Shown: in pieces, positions 37,911 to 46,017 of the stretch
How the letters are laid out: every line of letters begins with the position of its first letter
Numbering within the stretch: the stretch's first letter is position 1
NCBI RefSeq assembly: GCF_016428645.1
Contig: NZ_JAELXW010000024.1
Span: forward strand, 1 to 56,589
Direction of reading: 5' to 3'
DNA length: 56,589 bases
Source of the DNA: Glycomyces salinus
Lineage (GTDB): Bacteria > Actinomycetota > Actinomycetes > Mycobacteriales > Micromonosporaceae
Program-made: the position numbers and the translations under genes
Notes under the pieces: generated by a model
What the model was told of the DNA's origin: nothing
The model's input: only the letters and a program-made list of their open reading frames with translations
The model's database searches: none

Positions 37911-37933
37911 TAAACTACTTGCCGCCCGGCAAG
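37911..37933 (+). promoter_or_regulatory. Candidate promoter and operator of the MFS exporter
   Basis: TAAACT (37911-37916) could be a -10 box. Directly after it lies a perfect dyad, CTTGCCG-CC-CGGCAAG (37918-37933), over the expected start point, as a repressor site would be. No regulator gene is adjacent, so the partner is unknown. Confidence 0.35.
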
Positions 37934-38024
37934 CTCAGGGTTAACCTGAACAGGGCCAGGTTGTGAAGACCTCGCACTTCGGCCCCGAATCCCGAACTCT
38001 CCCAACGAATTTTGCGAGATTACC

Positions 38025-39269
38025 GTGTCCGCTGCTGCGTTCAACCCTGTGGCCGTCGAGAACGGCCACTCGCGCCGCTTCATCACCATGATGGTATTCG
38101 TCCTCGGCGCCCTGACGGCGACCGCGCCGTTGGCGACCGACCTCTACCTCCCGGCCTTCCCTGAAATGGCCGAAGCCCTGGGCTCCACCGAGAACCACAT
38201 CCAGCTGACCCTCACCTCCATGATGATCGGACTCGGACTCGGCCAGGCCGTCCTCGGCCCGCTCTCCGACCGCTTCGGGCGCCGGATACCCCTGCTGATC
38301 GGCATGGGGCTCTTCACCGTCACCGCGCTGGCCTGCACCGTGGCGACCAGCGCCGACCAGCTGATCGTCATCCGCTTCTTCCAGGGCCTGTCCGGCGCGG
38401 CGGGCATGGTGATCGCCCGCGCGGTCATCCGCGACCACTTCGTGGGCGACGACATGACCCGCTTCACCGCCAAGATGCTGTTCATCACCATGCTCGCCCC
38501 GATGCTGGGCCCGATCATCGGGGCCCAGATCATCACCTTCGGCCCCTGGCCGCTGGTCTTCGTGTTCATGGGAGTCATGTCGGCACTGGCGACCTTCCTG
38601 GTCTGGCGCTTCCTGCCCGAGAGCCTCCCGGCCGAGCGCCGCCGGGAGTTCAGCGGCGGCGCGTTCGCGCGGACCCTCGGCAGCCTGGTGACCGACCGGT
38701 ACTTCATCACCCCCGTCCTGGTGGTCATCTTCAACTTCTCGATGCTGTTCACCTACGTGTCGACCTTCAGCTTCGTCTCCCAGAACCAGATGGGGGCCTC
38801 GGCCGGGAGCTACTCGCTGATCTTCGGCGTCGGAGTCCTGGCGCTGCTGGCGGGCAACCAGGCCAACATGCTGATGATCGACCGGATCGAATCGAGCCGC
38901 CGCATGGTCATCGGCCTGTCGATCTCCATGACCGGCGTGGCCGTGCTCGCGGGCCTGACACTGACCGGGACCGACAGCCTCATCTCGGTGCCGATCGCCC
39001 TGGCGGTGATGATGCTCGGCAGCGGCGTGATTTTTCCGAACGCCGGGGCCGCGGCGATGTCCTCGCAGGAACCGCAGATCGCCGGTACCGCCTCGGCGTT
39101 CATGGGCTGCCTGCAGATGGCCGCCGGAGGCGTGATGCCCGCGCTGGCGACGATCGGCGGCGTCAGCCTGGCGAGCATGACCGGCGGCATCGTCGCCTAC
39201 GGCATCGTCACCACGATCGCCGTCATCGCGATGCTCCGCGTCTACCGGCGCGAACCGGTCGCCGCCTAG
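38025..39269 (+). CDS. MFS multidrug exporter, Bcr/CflA type
   Basis: 414 residues with 12 predicted TM helices. The motif-A loop GPLSDRFGRRIPLL lies between TM2 and TM3, and ATDLYLPAFPEMA near TM1 is typical of Bcr/CflA (DHA1) drug:proton antiporters. GTG 38025 has no clear ribosome site. It is expected to expel an antibiotic or metabolite such as bicyclomycin-like compounds; substrate unknown. A good terminator follows. Confidence 0.9.
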   Translation: MSAAAFNPVAVENGHSRRFITMMVFVLGALTATAPLATDLYLPAFPEMAEALGSTENHIQLTLTSMMIGLGLGQAVLGPLSDRFGRRIPLLIGMGLFTVTALACTVATSADQLIVIRFFQGLSGAAGMVIARAVIRDHFVGDDMTRFTAKMLFITMLAPMLGPIIGAQIITFGPWPLVFVFMGVMSALATFLVWRFLPESLPAERRREFSGGAFARTLGSLVTDRYFITPVLVVIFNFSMLFTYVSTFSFVSQNQMGASAGSYSLIFGVGVLALLAGNQANMLMIDRIESSRRMVIGLSISMTGVAVLAGLTLTGTDSLISVPIALAVMMLGSGVIFPNAGAAAMSSQEPQIAGTASAFMGCLQMAAGGVMPALATIGGVSLASMTGGIVAYGIVTTIAVIAMLRVYRREPVAA

Positions 39270-39285
39270 CCGCGACGAACGACAT

Positions 39286-39321
39286 CCGCCCGGTCCCCTG
39301 CGGGGCCGGGCGGTTTCGTTT
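39286..39321 (+). terminator. Rho-independent terminator after the MFS gene
   Basis: Arms CCGCCCGG/CCGGGCGG with an inner CCCC/GGGG pair and small loop (39286-39313), followed by TTTCGTTT. Confidence 0.85.
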
Positions 39322-39352
39322 AGCCCCCTTCGGCGGCGGGAAACTCCCCTGT

Positions 39353-40063
39353 GTGCGTGACAGGCGATTCCACGACCGTCGGGAGGCAGGCCGGGTCTTG
39401 GCCGGGATGCTCGACCGCTACCGGGACCGCTCGGACCTGCTGGTCCTCGGGCTGCCGCGCGGCGGGGTGCCGGTGGCGTTCGAGGTCGCCGAGGCGCTCA
39501 ACGCGCCGCTGGAGGTGCTCATGGTCCGCAAACTCGGCGTACCCGGGCATGAGGAGCTGGCCTTCGGGGCGGTCGCCACCGGCGGGATCATGGTCGTCGA
39601 CGCCGGGGTCTTGAGCGGCTTCGGCGTCGACGGCGAAGAGCTGGATCGCATCGCCGAGCGCGAGCGCGCCGAACTCGATCGCCGCGAACGGGCCTACCGG
39701 GGAGATCGCGAGCCGCCGCGGCTGCGCGACAAGACCGTGCTGCTGGTCGACGACGGCCTGGCCACCGGCTCGACGATGAAGGCCGCGATCCGGGCCGCAC
39801 GCGCGACGGAACCGGCGTGGCTGGCCGTGGCCGTGCCGACCGCCCCGGCGGGCACCTGCGAAGAACTGGCCCGGCTCGTCGACGACCTGGTGTGCGCCTC
39901 CAACCCCGAACCGTTCACGGCCGTCGGCCAGTCGTACCGGGAGTTCGAGCAGACCGGCGACGACGAGGTCCGAGAGCTGCTCGGCTTAGGACCCGCGGGA
40001 TTCGGGCCTGGCTGGAGCGACGAATCCCAGCTCCCGAGCCACGGCCGCGGCCTCGCCTCGTGA
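39353..40063 (+). CDS. Phosphoribosyltransferase-fold protein
   Basis: 236 residues from GTG 39353. VLLVDDGLATGSTMKAAIRA (about 126-145) is the PRPP-binding loop of type I PRTases; the N-terminal LVLGLPRGGVPVAFEVAEAL and the DVLMVRKLGVPGHEELAFGAVA-type segment match the actinobacterial stand-alone PRTase family (like mycobacterial Rv0571c). The substrate is unknown; these are often linked to stress regulons. The last 26 codons overlap the convergent LuxR gene by 78 bases, an unusually long overlap, so the functional C-terminus may be earlier. Confidence 0.85.
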   Translation: MRDRRFHDRREAGRVLAGMLDRYRDRSDLLVLGLPRGGVPVAFEVAEALNAPLEVLMVRKLGVPGHEELAFGAVATGGIMVVDAGVLSGFGVDGEELDRIAERERAELDRRERAYRGDREPPRLRDKTVLLVDDGLATGSTMKAAIRAARATEPAWLAVAVPTAPAGTCEELARLVDDLVCASNPEPFTAVGQSYREFEQTGDDEVRELLGLGPAGFGPGWSDESQLPSHGRGLAS

Positions 40064-41278
40064 GGCGACGTCGAGTTTCTCCAGGATGTTCGCGACGTGG
40101 AACTTCACGGTGTGCTCACTGATGTGGAGGACTTCGGCGATGCGCCGGTTGCGGTGGCCGCCGACAAGGTGGTGCAGCACGTCGATCTCGCGGGGATTGA
40201 GCCGTTCGGCCAGGTCGGCGGCGCGCGGCGCGGCTCCGCCCAGCGGAATGCGGGCGGTGACCGTGGTGCCCCATCCGGGGACGGCGTCGAGGTCGAACTG
40301 CGCGCCCAGCGCGGCGGCGGCCGTGGCGATGCGCCTCACGCCGGTGTCCGTCTCCGCGAGGACACCGGGGCCGTCGTCTCGGACGGTCACGCGCAGCGCG
40401 CCATCGCTGAGGTCCCAGGAGATGCGGATACGGTCGATCCCGGCCTGGTCGAGGGCGGTCAGGACCGCGCCGCGCACCAGTGCCCGCGCCGCGGCGGCGA
40501 CCTCACCGGGGAGTACCTGGTCGGCCCGTTCGGGCGGATCAAGTTCGAGCTCGGCGTCGTTGTATCGCATGAGCAGGACGAGTTTGTCGGTCATTCGCGC
40601 GAAGGCCGTTCCGGCGGTCTCGGCGCCGCCGTGGCGTTCGCGCCCGGTCGCCGAGCGCAGATCGACCATGGCGGCCGCCGCGATGTCGGCGGCGGTGCGG
40701 CGCGCGGCGGCGTCGGAGAGTTGGCCCGAGCGCAGGGCGCCGAGGACGCCGCCGAGGGTGGCCGCGTGGGCGTCGGTGAGCTCGAGGATCAGGCGGGCGC
40801 GGTCGCCCGACTCGACGTGCGAGCGCGACAGCTTCACCGGTTCGACTTGGGCGTTGAGGATCATGACATGCGCCGCGGCCAGGTCCCACAGGCGCTGGAG
40901 GACGTCCCCGGCGGCCTCGTCGGGGCTCGGTTCGGTCGGCAGGGCCGCCAGCACGGAACCGGCCGATCCGGGAGGGGCGGACGCGACCGCGACCACCGGC
41001 AGGACGGCTCCGGCGACGCTGATCTCGCCGTGCCAGGGTCGGCCCGGTTCGACCAGGCCGGCGAGCCTGGCCATCTCGGCGACCGTCTCGGGGCAGTCGG
41101 GGGCGTCACCGTGGCTGCGGACCGGCACGGACACGCAGTCGCCGCTCTGGAGCAGCAGGCCCCGGTGGGGCAGGACGGCGCCGGCGATCGCCGAGACGCG
41201 CGGCAGGATCTCCGGCAACGGCGCTTCCAGCAGGTCCCGCGTCTGCGCGAGGACGGTCGCGTGCTCCTGGGGCCTCAT
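39986..41278 (-). CDS. Histidine-kinase-like ATPase fused to LuxR-type HTH regulator
   Basis: 430 residues. The N-terminal half looks like a sensor (GAF-like) domain. Residues about 255-355 carry an HATPase-like fold (VTVRDDGPGVLAETDTGVRRIATAAAALGAQFDL...GWGTTVTARIPL) in the style of NarL-type kinases. Residues about 365-425 are a full LuxR HTH (LNPREIDVLHHLVGGHRNRRIAEVLHISEHTVKFHVANILEKL). No receiver domain or clear phospho-His was seen. It therefore seems to join kinase-type ATP binding to DNA binding in one chain. It is divergent from the DoxX/dioxygenase pair, its probable target. TACAGT ends 7 bases before the ATG, suggesting a leaderless mRNA. Confidence 0.82.
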   Translation of the reverse strand: MRPQEHATVLAQTRDLLEAPLPEILPRVSAIAGAVLPHRGLLLQSGDCVSVPVRSHGDAPDCPETVAEMARLAGLVEPGRPWHGEISVAGAVLPVVAVASAPPGSAGSVLAALPTEPSPDEAAGDVLQRLWDLAAAHVMILNAQVEPVKLSRSHVESGDRARLILELTDAHAATLGGVLGALRSGQLSDAAARRTAADIAAAAMVDLRSATGRERHGGAETAGTAFARMTDKLVLLMRYNDAELELDPPERADQVLPGEVAAAARALVRGAVLTALDQAGIDRIRISWDLSDGALRVTVRDDGPGVLAETDTGVRRIATAAAALGAQFDLDAVPGWGTTVTARIPLGGAAPRAADLAERLNPREIDVLHHLVGGHRNRRIAEVLHISEHTVKFHVANILEKLDVASRGEAAAVARELGFVAPARPESRGS

Positions 41279-41417
41279 GCGGGCAACTGTAGTCGGCTCG
41301 GACGCGGAGGCGCCTCCTCCTTCGGTGGGGCCGAACCGCTCGAACGGCCGGGTTGCGACCGGGTCGGGCGCGATGAGACTGAGAGGGGTTCAGTCAACGT
41401 TCGAATCGGGAGTGCTC

Positions 41418-41867
41418 ATGGAAGCTCGACAGCGGAACCTCGGCGACCTCAGCGTGCTCGTCGCCCGTCTGGGAGTGGGGATCATCCTGCTCGCCTACGG
41501 GTGGCAGAAGCTCGCGGACTGGGGCCTGTCCACGACCGCCGAGATCATGTCCGGCGGAGGCGTGCCGCTGCCGCAGGTCAGTGCCTATGCGACGACGTTC
41601 GGCGAGTTGCTCGCGGGCTCGGCGATCATCCTTGGAGTCGCGGTACGGCCCGCCGCGATCGGCGCGGCGCTGCTCATGACCGGCGCGATCGTGTTCGTCA
41701 ACGGCGCCAGCGGCCTGTACGCCGAGCAGGGCGGCTACGCCTTCCCGCTCGCGGTCGGCGCGGCCTCGCTGCTGCTGGCCGTCACCGGGTCGGGCCGCTT
41801 CGGGCTCGACCCGCTGCTGAAGCCGGTCTACGACCGGATGCGCCCGGTCGCGAGCGCGGTCCGATGA
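41418..41867 (+). CDS. DoxX family membrane protein
   Basis: 149 residues, four TM helices. LVARLGVGIILLAYGWQKLADWGL is the DoxX opening, then YATTFGELLAGSAIILGV and two C-terminal helices. DoxX proteins are linked to quinone or thiol redox processes at the membrane. GGGAG lies 5 bases before the ATG. Its stop overlaps the start of the dioxygenase (ATGA), so the two are one operon. Confidence 0.88.
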   Translation: MEARQRNLGDLSVLVARLGVGIILLAYGWQKLADWGLSTTAEIMSGGGVPLPQVSAYATTFGELLAGSAIILGVAVRPAAIGAALLMTGAIVFVNGASGLYAEQGGYAFPLAVGAASLLLAVTGSGRFGLDPLLKPVYDRMRPVASAVR

Positions 41868-42544
41868 CCGAGTCGAGCGTGACCCGCCGCGGGCTGCTGC
41901 GCGGTACGGGCGCCGGCGCGGCGGCCCTGGGGCTGGCCTCCTGCGGCGAAAACTCGGCCTCATCCTCGTCGGAGGGCGGACCGACGCCGGACTGCGTGCT
42001 CACCCCGGAGGGCACCGAGGGCCCGTACTACCTGGACCTCGACCTCTCGCGCGGCGATCTGACCGAGGGCCGCGCGGGGGTGCCGCTGCGGCTGGACTTG
42101 ACCGTGGTCGACACCGGTTCCTGCGCGCCGATCCAGGACGCGGCGGTGGACGTGTGGCATGCCGACCCCGACGGGACCTATTCGGGGACCGAGGCCCACG
42201 GCACGGTCGGTGAGACCTACCTGCGCGGCGTCCAGCTCACCGACGCCGACGGGCGCGCCGAGTTCGACACGCTCTATCCGGGCTGGTATTCGGGCCGCAC
42301 CGTCCACATACACGTCAAGGTCCACGTCGAGGGCGAGACGGTCCACACCGGTCAGCTCTACTTCCCCGAGGACGTCAACGGCGAGGTGGCCGAGGTCGCC
42401 GAGTACGCCCGCGACAGCGGACCGGACACCGCGAACGCCGACGACATGTTCTATCCGAGCACGGGCGCCGGATCGACCCTCGACCTGTCCGGCTCGGTCG
42501 ACCAGGGGTTCACCGCGAGCATGGTGCTCGGCGTCGGCGGATGA
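41864..42544 (+). CDS. Tat-exported lipoprotein, intradiol ring-cleavage dioxygenase type
   Basis: 226 residues. TRRGLLRGTGAGAAALGLASC (7-27) has a twin-arginine motif and a lipobox ending in Cys27, so it should cross the membrane folded with its metal and then be lipid-anchored outside. The dioxygenase domain keeps the Fe(III) ligands of catechol-type enzymes: TEGPYY (Tyr55 or 56), GWYSGRTVHIHV (Tyr142, His148, His150). An extracellular intradiol enzyme may open catechols from lignin, plant phenolics or siderophores, or may have lost that role. Operon with doxX, opposite the LuxR-type regulator. Confidence 0.88.
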   Translation: MTESSVTRRGLLRGTGAGAAALGLASCGENSASSSSEGGPTPDCVLTPEGTEGPYYLDLDLSRGDLTEGRAGVPLRLDLTVVDTGSCAPIQDAAVDVWHADPDGTYSGTEAHGTVGETYLRGVQLTDADGRAEFDTLYPGWYSGRTVHIHVKVHVEGETVHTGQLYFPEDVNGEVAEVAEYARDSGPDTANADDMFYPSTGAGSTLDLSGSVDQGFTASMVLGVGG

Positions 42545-42563
42545 CGCCGACCGGGAACTCGGT

Positions 42564-42587
42564 GCCGCCCCCGCTCGCGGGGGCGGC
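42564..42587. terminator. Bidirectional terminator
   Basis: A 10-bp all-GC stem with CTCG loop between the dioxygenase (+) and yebC (-) stop codons. Confidence 0.75.
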
Positions 42588-42602
42588 CCGTTCCGTGTCC
42601 CC

Positions 42603-43361
42603 CTACGCGTCGAGTTCGGCGAGGACCTCATCTGGAATGTCGACGTTCGTGTAGACCTCCTGGACCTCGTCGGAGTCCTCCAGGGCGTCCACGACGCGCA
42701 TGACCTTGCGGGCGCCCTCGGCGTCGACCGGGACGCTCGTGGAGGGCTGGAAGCCGGCCTCGGCCGAGTCGTAGTCGATCTCGGCCTTCTGGAGCGCGGT
42801 GCGGACCTCGACCAGGTCGCTCGGCTCGCACAGGACCTCGAAGCCGCCCTCGCCGAGGTCGTTGACCTCTTCGGCCCCGGCGTCCAGGACGGCCATGAGG
42901 ATGTCGTCCTCGGTCAGGCCCTCGGTCTTCGGAACGATGATCACGCCTTTGCGGGAGAACAGGTAGCCCACGCTGCCGGCCTCACCGAGGGTGCCGCCGT
43001 TGCGGGTGAGCGCGACCCGCACTTCGGAGGCGGCGCGGTTCTTGTTGTCGGTGAGGCACTCGATGAGCACGGCCACCCCGCCGGGCGCGTAGCCCTCGTA
43101 CATCAGCGTCTCGTAGTTGACCCCGGCCCCGTCGAGGCCGCCGCCGCGCTTGACGGCGCGGTCGATGTTGTCGTTGGGCACCGAGTTCTTCTTGGCCTTC
43201 TGGATGGCGTCGAACAGCGTGGGGTTGCCGTCGGGGTCGGGGCCACCGGTGCGCGCCGCCACCTCGATGTTCTTGATCAGCTTGGCGAACAGCTTGCCAC
43301 GCTTGGCATCGATGGCGGCCTTCTTGTGCTTGGTCGTCGCCCACTTGGAGTGGCCACTCAT
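42603..43361 (-). CDS. yebC: YebC/PmpR family regulatory protein
   Basis: 252 residues, full YebC length. It opens with [36 protein letters not shown], then contains [12 protein letters not shown] and the [22 protein letters not shown] signature. Family members bind DNA, and some help translation of proline runs. It lies 20 bases after pdxT and before the ruv genes in most actinobacteria; here other genes separate it from ruv. Confidence 0.95.
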   Translation of the reverse strand: MSGHSKWATTKHKKAAIDAKRGKLFAKLIKNIEVAARTGGPDPDGNPTLFDAIQKAKKNSVPNDNIDRAVKRGGGLDGAGVNYETLMYEGYAPGGVAVLIECLTDNKNRAASEVRVALTRNGGTLGEAGSVGYLFSRKGVIIVPKTEGLTEDDILMAVLDAGAEEVNDLGEGGFEVLCEPSDLVEVRTALQKAEIDYDSAEAGFQPSTSVPVDAEGARKVMRVVDALEDSDEVQEVYTNVDIPDEVLAELDA

Positions 43362-43381
43362 ACCGGCGTTTCCTCGTTCCT

Positions 43382-44017
43382 CTAGTCGGCCTCTCCGGCG
43401 CCGGAGCGCCGGACCATGTCCACGAAGTATCGGTGCACGCGCGCGTCATCGGTGACCTCCGGGTGGAAGGAGGTGGCCAGGCAGGCGCCGGCGCGTACCG
43501 CGACGATCCTACCGCCCGGGCCCTCGGGCCCGGAGTCCCCGCTGCTGACGCGGCCGATCACCTCGACGCCCTCGCCGACCCGCTCGACCCAAGGGGCGCG
43601 GATGAAGACGCCGCGGAACGGGCCGCCGTCGAGGCCGTCCAGGTCGATCTCGGCTTCGAAGGAGTCGACCTGGCGGCCGAAGGCGTTTCGGCGGACCGTC
43701 ATCGGGATCGCACCGAAGGAACGCTGGTCGGGGCGGCCGTCGAGCACGTCGGAGGCGAGCATGATCATGCCCGCGCACGACCCGAAGGCGGGCATTCCGG
43801 CGTCCAGGCGCTTGGCGATCGGGTCGAACAGTTCGAAGACCCGCAGCAGGTGGCTCATGGTCGTCGACTCGCCGCCGGGGATCACCAGGCCCTCGACCGA
43901 GTCGAGCTCGGAGGCGCGCCGGACCGGCACCGGCCGGCCGCCGGCGGCCTCGACCGCACGCGCGTGGTCGGCCACGTCGCCTTGCAGCGCCAGGACACCG
44001 ATCTGGGGCACGCGCAT
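43382..44017 (-). CDS. pdxT: Pyridoxal 5'-phosphate synthase glutaminase subunit
   Basis: 211 residues from ATG 44017 with GGAG 9 bases upstream; TTG 44032 is an alternative. [42 protein letters not shown] (nucleophile Cys) and SFHPEVTDD (His-Glu) form the class I amidotransferase triad. It releases ammonia from glutamine and channels it to PdxS. PdxS is encoded 2 kb away rather than next door. Confidence 0.96.
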   Translation of the reverse strand: MRVPQIGVLALQGDVADHARAVEAAGGRPVPVRRASELDSVEGLVIPGGESTTMSHLLRVFELFDPIAKRLDAGMPAFGSCAGMIMLASDVLDGRPDQRSFGAIPMTVRRNAFGRQVDSFEAEIDLDGLDGGPFRGVFIRAPWVERVGEGVEVIGRVSSGDSGPEGPGGRIVAVRAGACLATSFHPEVTDDARVHRYFVDMVRRSGAGEAD

Positions 44018-44147
44018 GTCAGAGAACTCCAAAGTTGTGCTTACGGCGGGCTTCTCAAGCGTAGTTCCGGCCGCGCGGGCTGCCTACCTGGGCGATCGGT
44101 ACTGTGACCGGATCCGGGTGGGGGTTCGGGCGTTGGGCGCGATCCGT

Positions 44148-44153
44148 TAGGCT
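44148..44153 (+). promoter_or_regulatory. -10 box for the membrane-protein pair
   Basis: TAGGCT, 43 bases before the ATG at 44197, giving a leader of about 37 bases with GAGGAACC as ribosome site. The remaining pdxT-upstream gap shows nothing else. Confidence 0.4.
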
Positions 44154-44196
44154 CACCGGCTGAACGTGCCGCACCCCTTAGGAGCCCTGAGGAACC

Positions 44197-44607
44197 ATGC
44201 CTGAGATTGTCAAGCGCAACCCGATGCCCCGTTCGGTCCGGGCCGGACGCAACGCGATGTGGTTCCAGGCCGCGATCAGCGCCGTCGTCGGCGGGCTGGT
44301 CGTGCTCGCCCACCACACCGCCCGCGACCTGGTGCCCCCGGCCGCCGAACACGACGTCTACCGCGCCGCGGTCGGCCTCGGCACGCTCACGGTGTGCCTG
44401 CTCCTGGCCATCGCCCTGCTGCGCACCCAGTGGCGGGCGCTGTGGCTGCTGGTCCTGCTCAGCCAGGTCCTGAGCCTGGCGGGCCTGGCATGGCTGATGG
44501 CCACCGGCGGCCTGTACTGGGCACTGTGCATCGCCTTGGCTATCGTTCCGATTATCATCGTCGGTACCCTGACCGAGCGGTTCGCTCGGAGATGGTTCAA
44601 CCACTAG
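44197..44607 (+). CDS. Four-TM membrane protein of unknown function
   Basis: 136 residues. After a basic N-terminus (MPEIVKRNPMPRSVRAGRNAM) there are four hydrophobic segments (about 22-40, 52-70, 78-102, 105-122) and a short basic tail. No catalytic motif is visible. It is 21 bases upstream of a related-looking membrane gene with an acidic N-terminus, so both are likely in one operon and might form one complex. Confidence 0.78.
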   Translation: MPEIVKRNPMPRSVRAGRNAMWFQAAISAVVGGLVVLAHHTARDLVPPAAEHDVYRAAVGLGTLTVCLLLAIALLRTQWRALWLLVLLSQVLSLAGLAWLMATGGLYWALCIALAIVPIIIVGTLTERFARRWFNH

Positions 44608-44628
44608 CTCCCGGAGGCTGACTGCCAA

Positions 44629-45174
44629 ATGCTCCCCCAACCGAACTTCGGCCCCGCCTCCGAGCCCGACCCCGTCGGTGGCGACGACGACGAGGAGCTC
44701 GGTCCGCCGAAGCAGATCGGTCGCCTGCGGATCTCCATGTGGGTCCAGGCGGTGTGCGCGGTGATCGCGGGGAACTTCCTGGTCGTCGCCGTCTTCTCGT
44801 ACCGGGGCATGAGCCTCGACGAGCTCACCGACATCTACGAGGGCGCCGACGGCGTCGAGGACCCGGCCGGACTGGCCCGGGACGCCTTCGACTACTACCA
44901 GGGCACCGGGTTCCTCGCCTCGACCCTGACGATGGCCATCGTGGCGGTCCTGGCCGCGATCGTCACGGCCCTGTGCGCGCTGCGGCTCAAGACCCGGCTG
45001 AAGTCCGTGCGCTGGACCGCCGTGGTGACCTCGGTGCTGCTGTTCCTGACCGGAATGCTGATGACCACCGTGTTCGGCTACTGGGTGGCGCCGTGGGTGG
45101 TCGCCTCGGTGCTGTCGCTGTGGTGGCTGTTCGCCGGGGACGTCCGGTGGTGGATGAGCGAGAAGCGGAAGTAA
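44629..45174 (+). CDS. Membrane protein of unknown function
   Basis: 181 residues. An acidic, Pro-rich cytoplasmic N-terminus (about 1-28, GGDDDEELGPPKQ) precedes four hydrophobic segments (about 36-58, 97-125, 130-152, 152-170). The loop after the first helix is acidic. GGAGGCTG lies upstream. The IGRLRISMWVQAV stretch resembles the start of the preceding protein (VRAGRNAMWFQAA), hinting at a shared origin. Confidence 0.78.
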   Translation: MLPQPNFGPASEPDPVGGDDDEELGPPKQIGRLRISMWVQAVCAVIAGNFLVVAVFSYRGMSLDELTDIYEGADGVEDPAGLARDAFDYYQGTGFLASTLTMAIVAVLAAIVTALCALRLKTRLKSVRWTAVVTSVLLFLTGMLMTTVFGYWVAPWVVASVLSLWWLFAGDVRWWMSEKRK

Positions 45175-45483
45175 CCAGGACTCGTCCTCTTCGACCCCGT
45201 CCCCGTCTGATTCGTGCTCGGCGAGGTAGTCGATGAACCTCGCCCGCGCCAAGGGCTCGGCCTCACCCCACCTGCCCTGGGTGGTCTGGCGCCACATCGA
45301 CACCAGGTCGTCGATGGCCACCCCGATCTCGGCCACGTCCGGGTCCAGGTCGGTGTTGGCCGCTGCCGGAGTGTGCTGGATCAGGTCGATGAAGAACCGC
45401 CAGTCGCGCCGGTGCCGCGCCAGGGCGAACGCCCGGTGCTGAAGGTCGGCGGTCGACAACTGCTCGAGGTCTTCGGCGTTCAT
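45175..45483 (-). CDS. Small conserved protein; native stop not found
   Basis: About 103 residues are supported: MNAEDLEQLSTADLQHRAFALARHRRDWRFFIDLI...AIDDLVSMWRQTTQ...AEPLARARFIDYLAEH, helical and of the kind found as a small hypothetical protein in other actinobacteria. TAGGCT six bases before the ATG marks a leaderless start. After the acidic DGDGVEEDESW the frame does not stop; it stays open to 44041, antisense to the two membrane genes, where the translation looks like a shadow. Either the stop was lost by a frameshift near 45180, or the protein really continues. Coordinates cover the credible part. Confidence 0.6.
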
Positions 45484-45561
45484 GCCACCAGCCTATGCTT
45501 CGAGCCTGGTTTGCGTGTGTCGATGGGCGTTTGCGCGGCTTCGGCTACTTAGGATCTCGTC

Positions 45562-45957
45562 ATGATCAAGAGAGTCCTTCGCGCGGGCGCGCTGCTCGCC
45601 GCCGCCGCGCTCATCGCCCTCGCCGCTCCGGCGCAGTCCCACCCGGTCGCGCACGACTCCGGCGTGTTCTACCTCAAGGTCACCGACCAGGACGGCTTGG
45701 TGGCCGACGCGGTGCTGACCTGTCCGGGCGGCTGGCTGCACCCCCACGGTGCCGAGTCCTGCTCCCAACTGGCGGCTACCGGCGGCGATATCTCGGGCAT
45801 CCCGCCGGCCGGCGGGTTCTGCCACCTGATGTACCGGCCGGTGACCGTGGCCGCCCACGGGCACTGGAACGGCGACTTCCGCAGCTTCGAGGCCGAGTTC
45901 GGGAACCTGTGCCGGGCCGTGGAGGCGACCGGCGGGTACCTGTTCGACTTCGGCTGA
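45562..45957 (+). CDS. Subtilisin inhibitor-like (SSI) secreted protease inhibitor
   Basis: 131 residues. A Sec signal peptide (MIKRVLRAGALLAAAALIALAAPAQS) is followed by the SSI fold. The family pattern is clear: VLTCPGGWLHPHGAESC (Cys54-Cys67), ATGGDISGI, FCHLMYRPVTVAAHGHWNG (Cys87 with the reactive loop), AEFGNLCRAVEATGGYLFDF (Cys117). By alignment to SSI (CPM-VYDP) the P1 residue is Leu89 and P1' Met90, predicting inhibition of subtilisin- or chymotrypsin-like proteases. The transcript appears leaderless: TAGGAT ends 6 bases before the ATG. Confidence 0.92.
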   Translation: MIKRVLRAGALLAAAALIALAAPAQSHPVAHDSGVFYLKVTDQDGLVADAVLTCPGGWLHPHGAESCSQLAATGGDISGIPPAGGFCHLMYRPVTVAAHGHWNGDFRSFEAEFGNLCRAVEATGGYLFDFG

Positions 45958-45970
45958 GCCCAGACGCGAA

Positions 45971-46006
45971 AGCGGCGGGCCGGAGCGTCTTGCTCGGCCC
46001 GCCGCT
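45971..46006. terminator. Bidirectional terminator between SSI and pdxS
   Basis: Arms 45971-45981 and 45996-46006 form an 11-bp stem (AGCGGCGGGCC/GGCCCGCCGCT), extended by GAGC/GCTC around a short loop with one bulged G. Confidence 0.75.
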
Positions 46007-46017
46007 ACTCTGCGTCT

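Noticed and set aside
37941..37956. GGTTAACC as a second operator of the MFS gene
   Set aside because: Only 8 bases palindromic with non-matching flanks, so too short to support.
44041..45174. Extension of the small minus-strand protein as a real 480-residue protein
   Set aside because: His/Gln/Arg/Pro-rich antisense of two convincing membrane genes; kept only as a finding.
45214..45552. Plus-strand frame opposite the small conserved protein
   Set aside because: Shadow composition; the minus-strand protein has both conservation-like sequence and a promoter.
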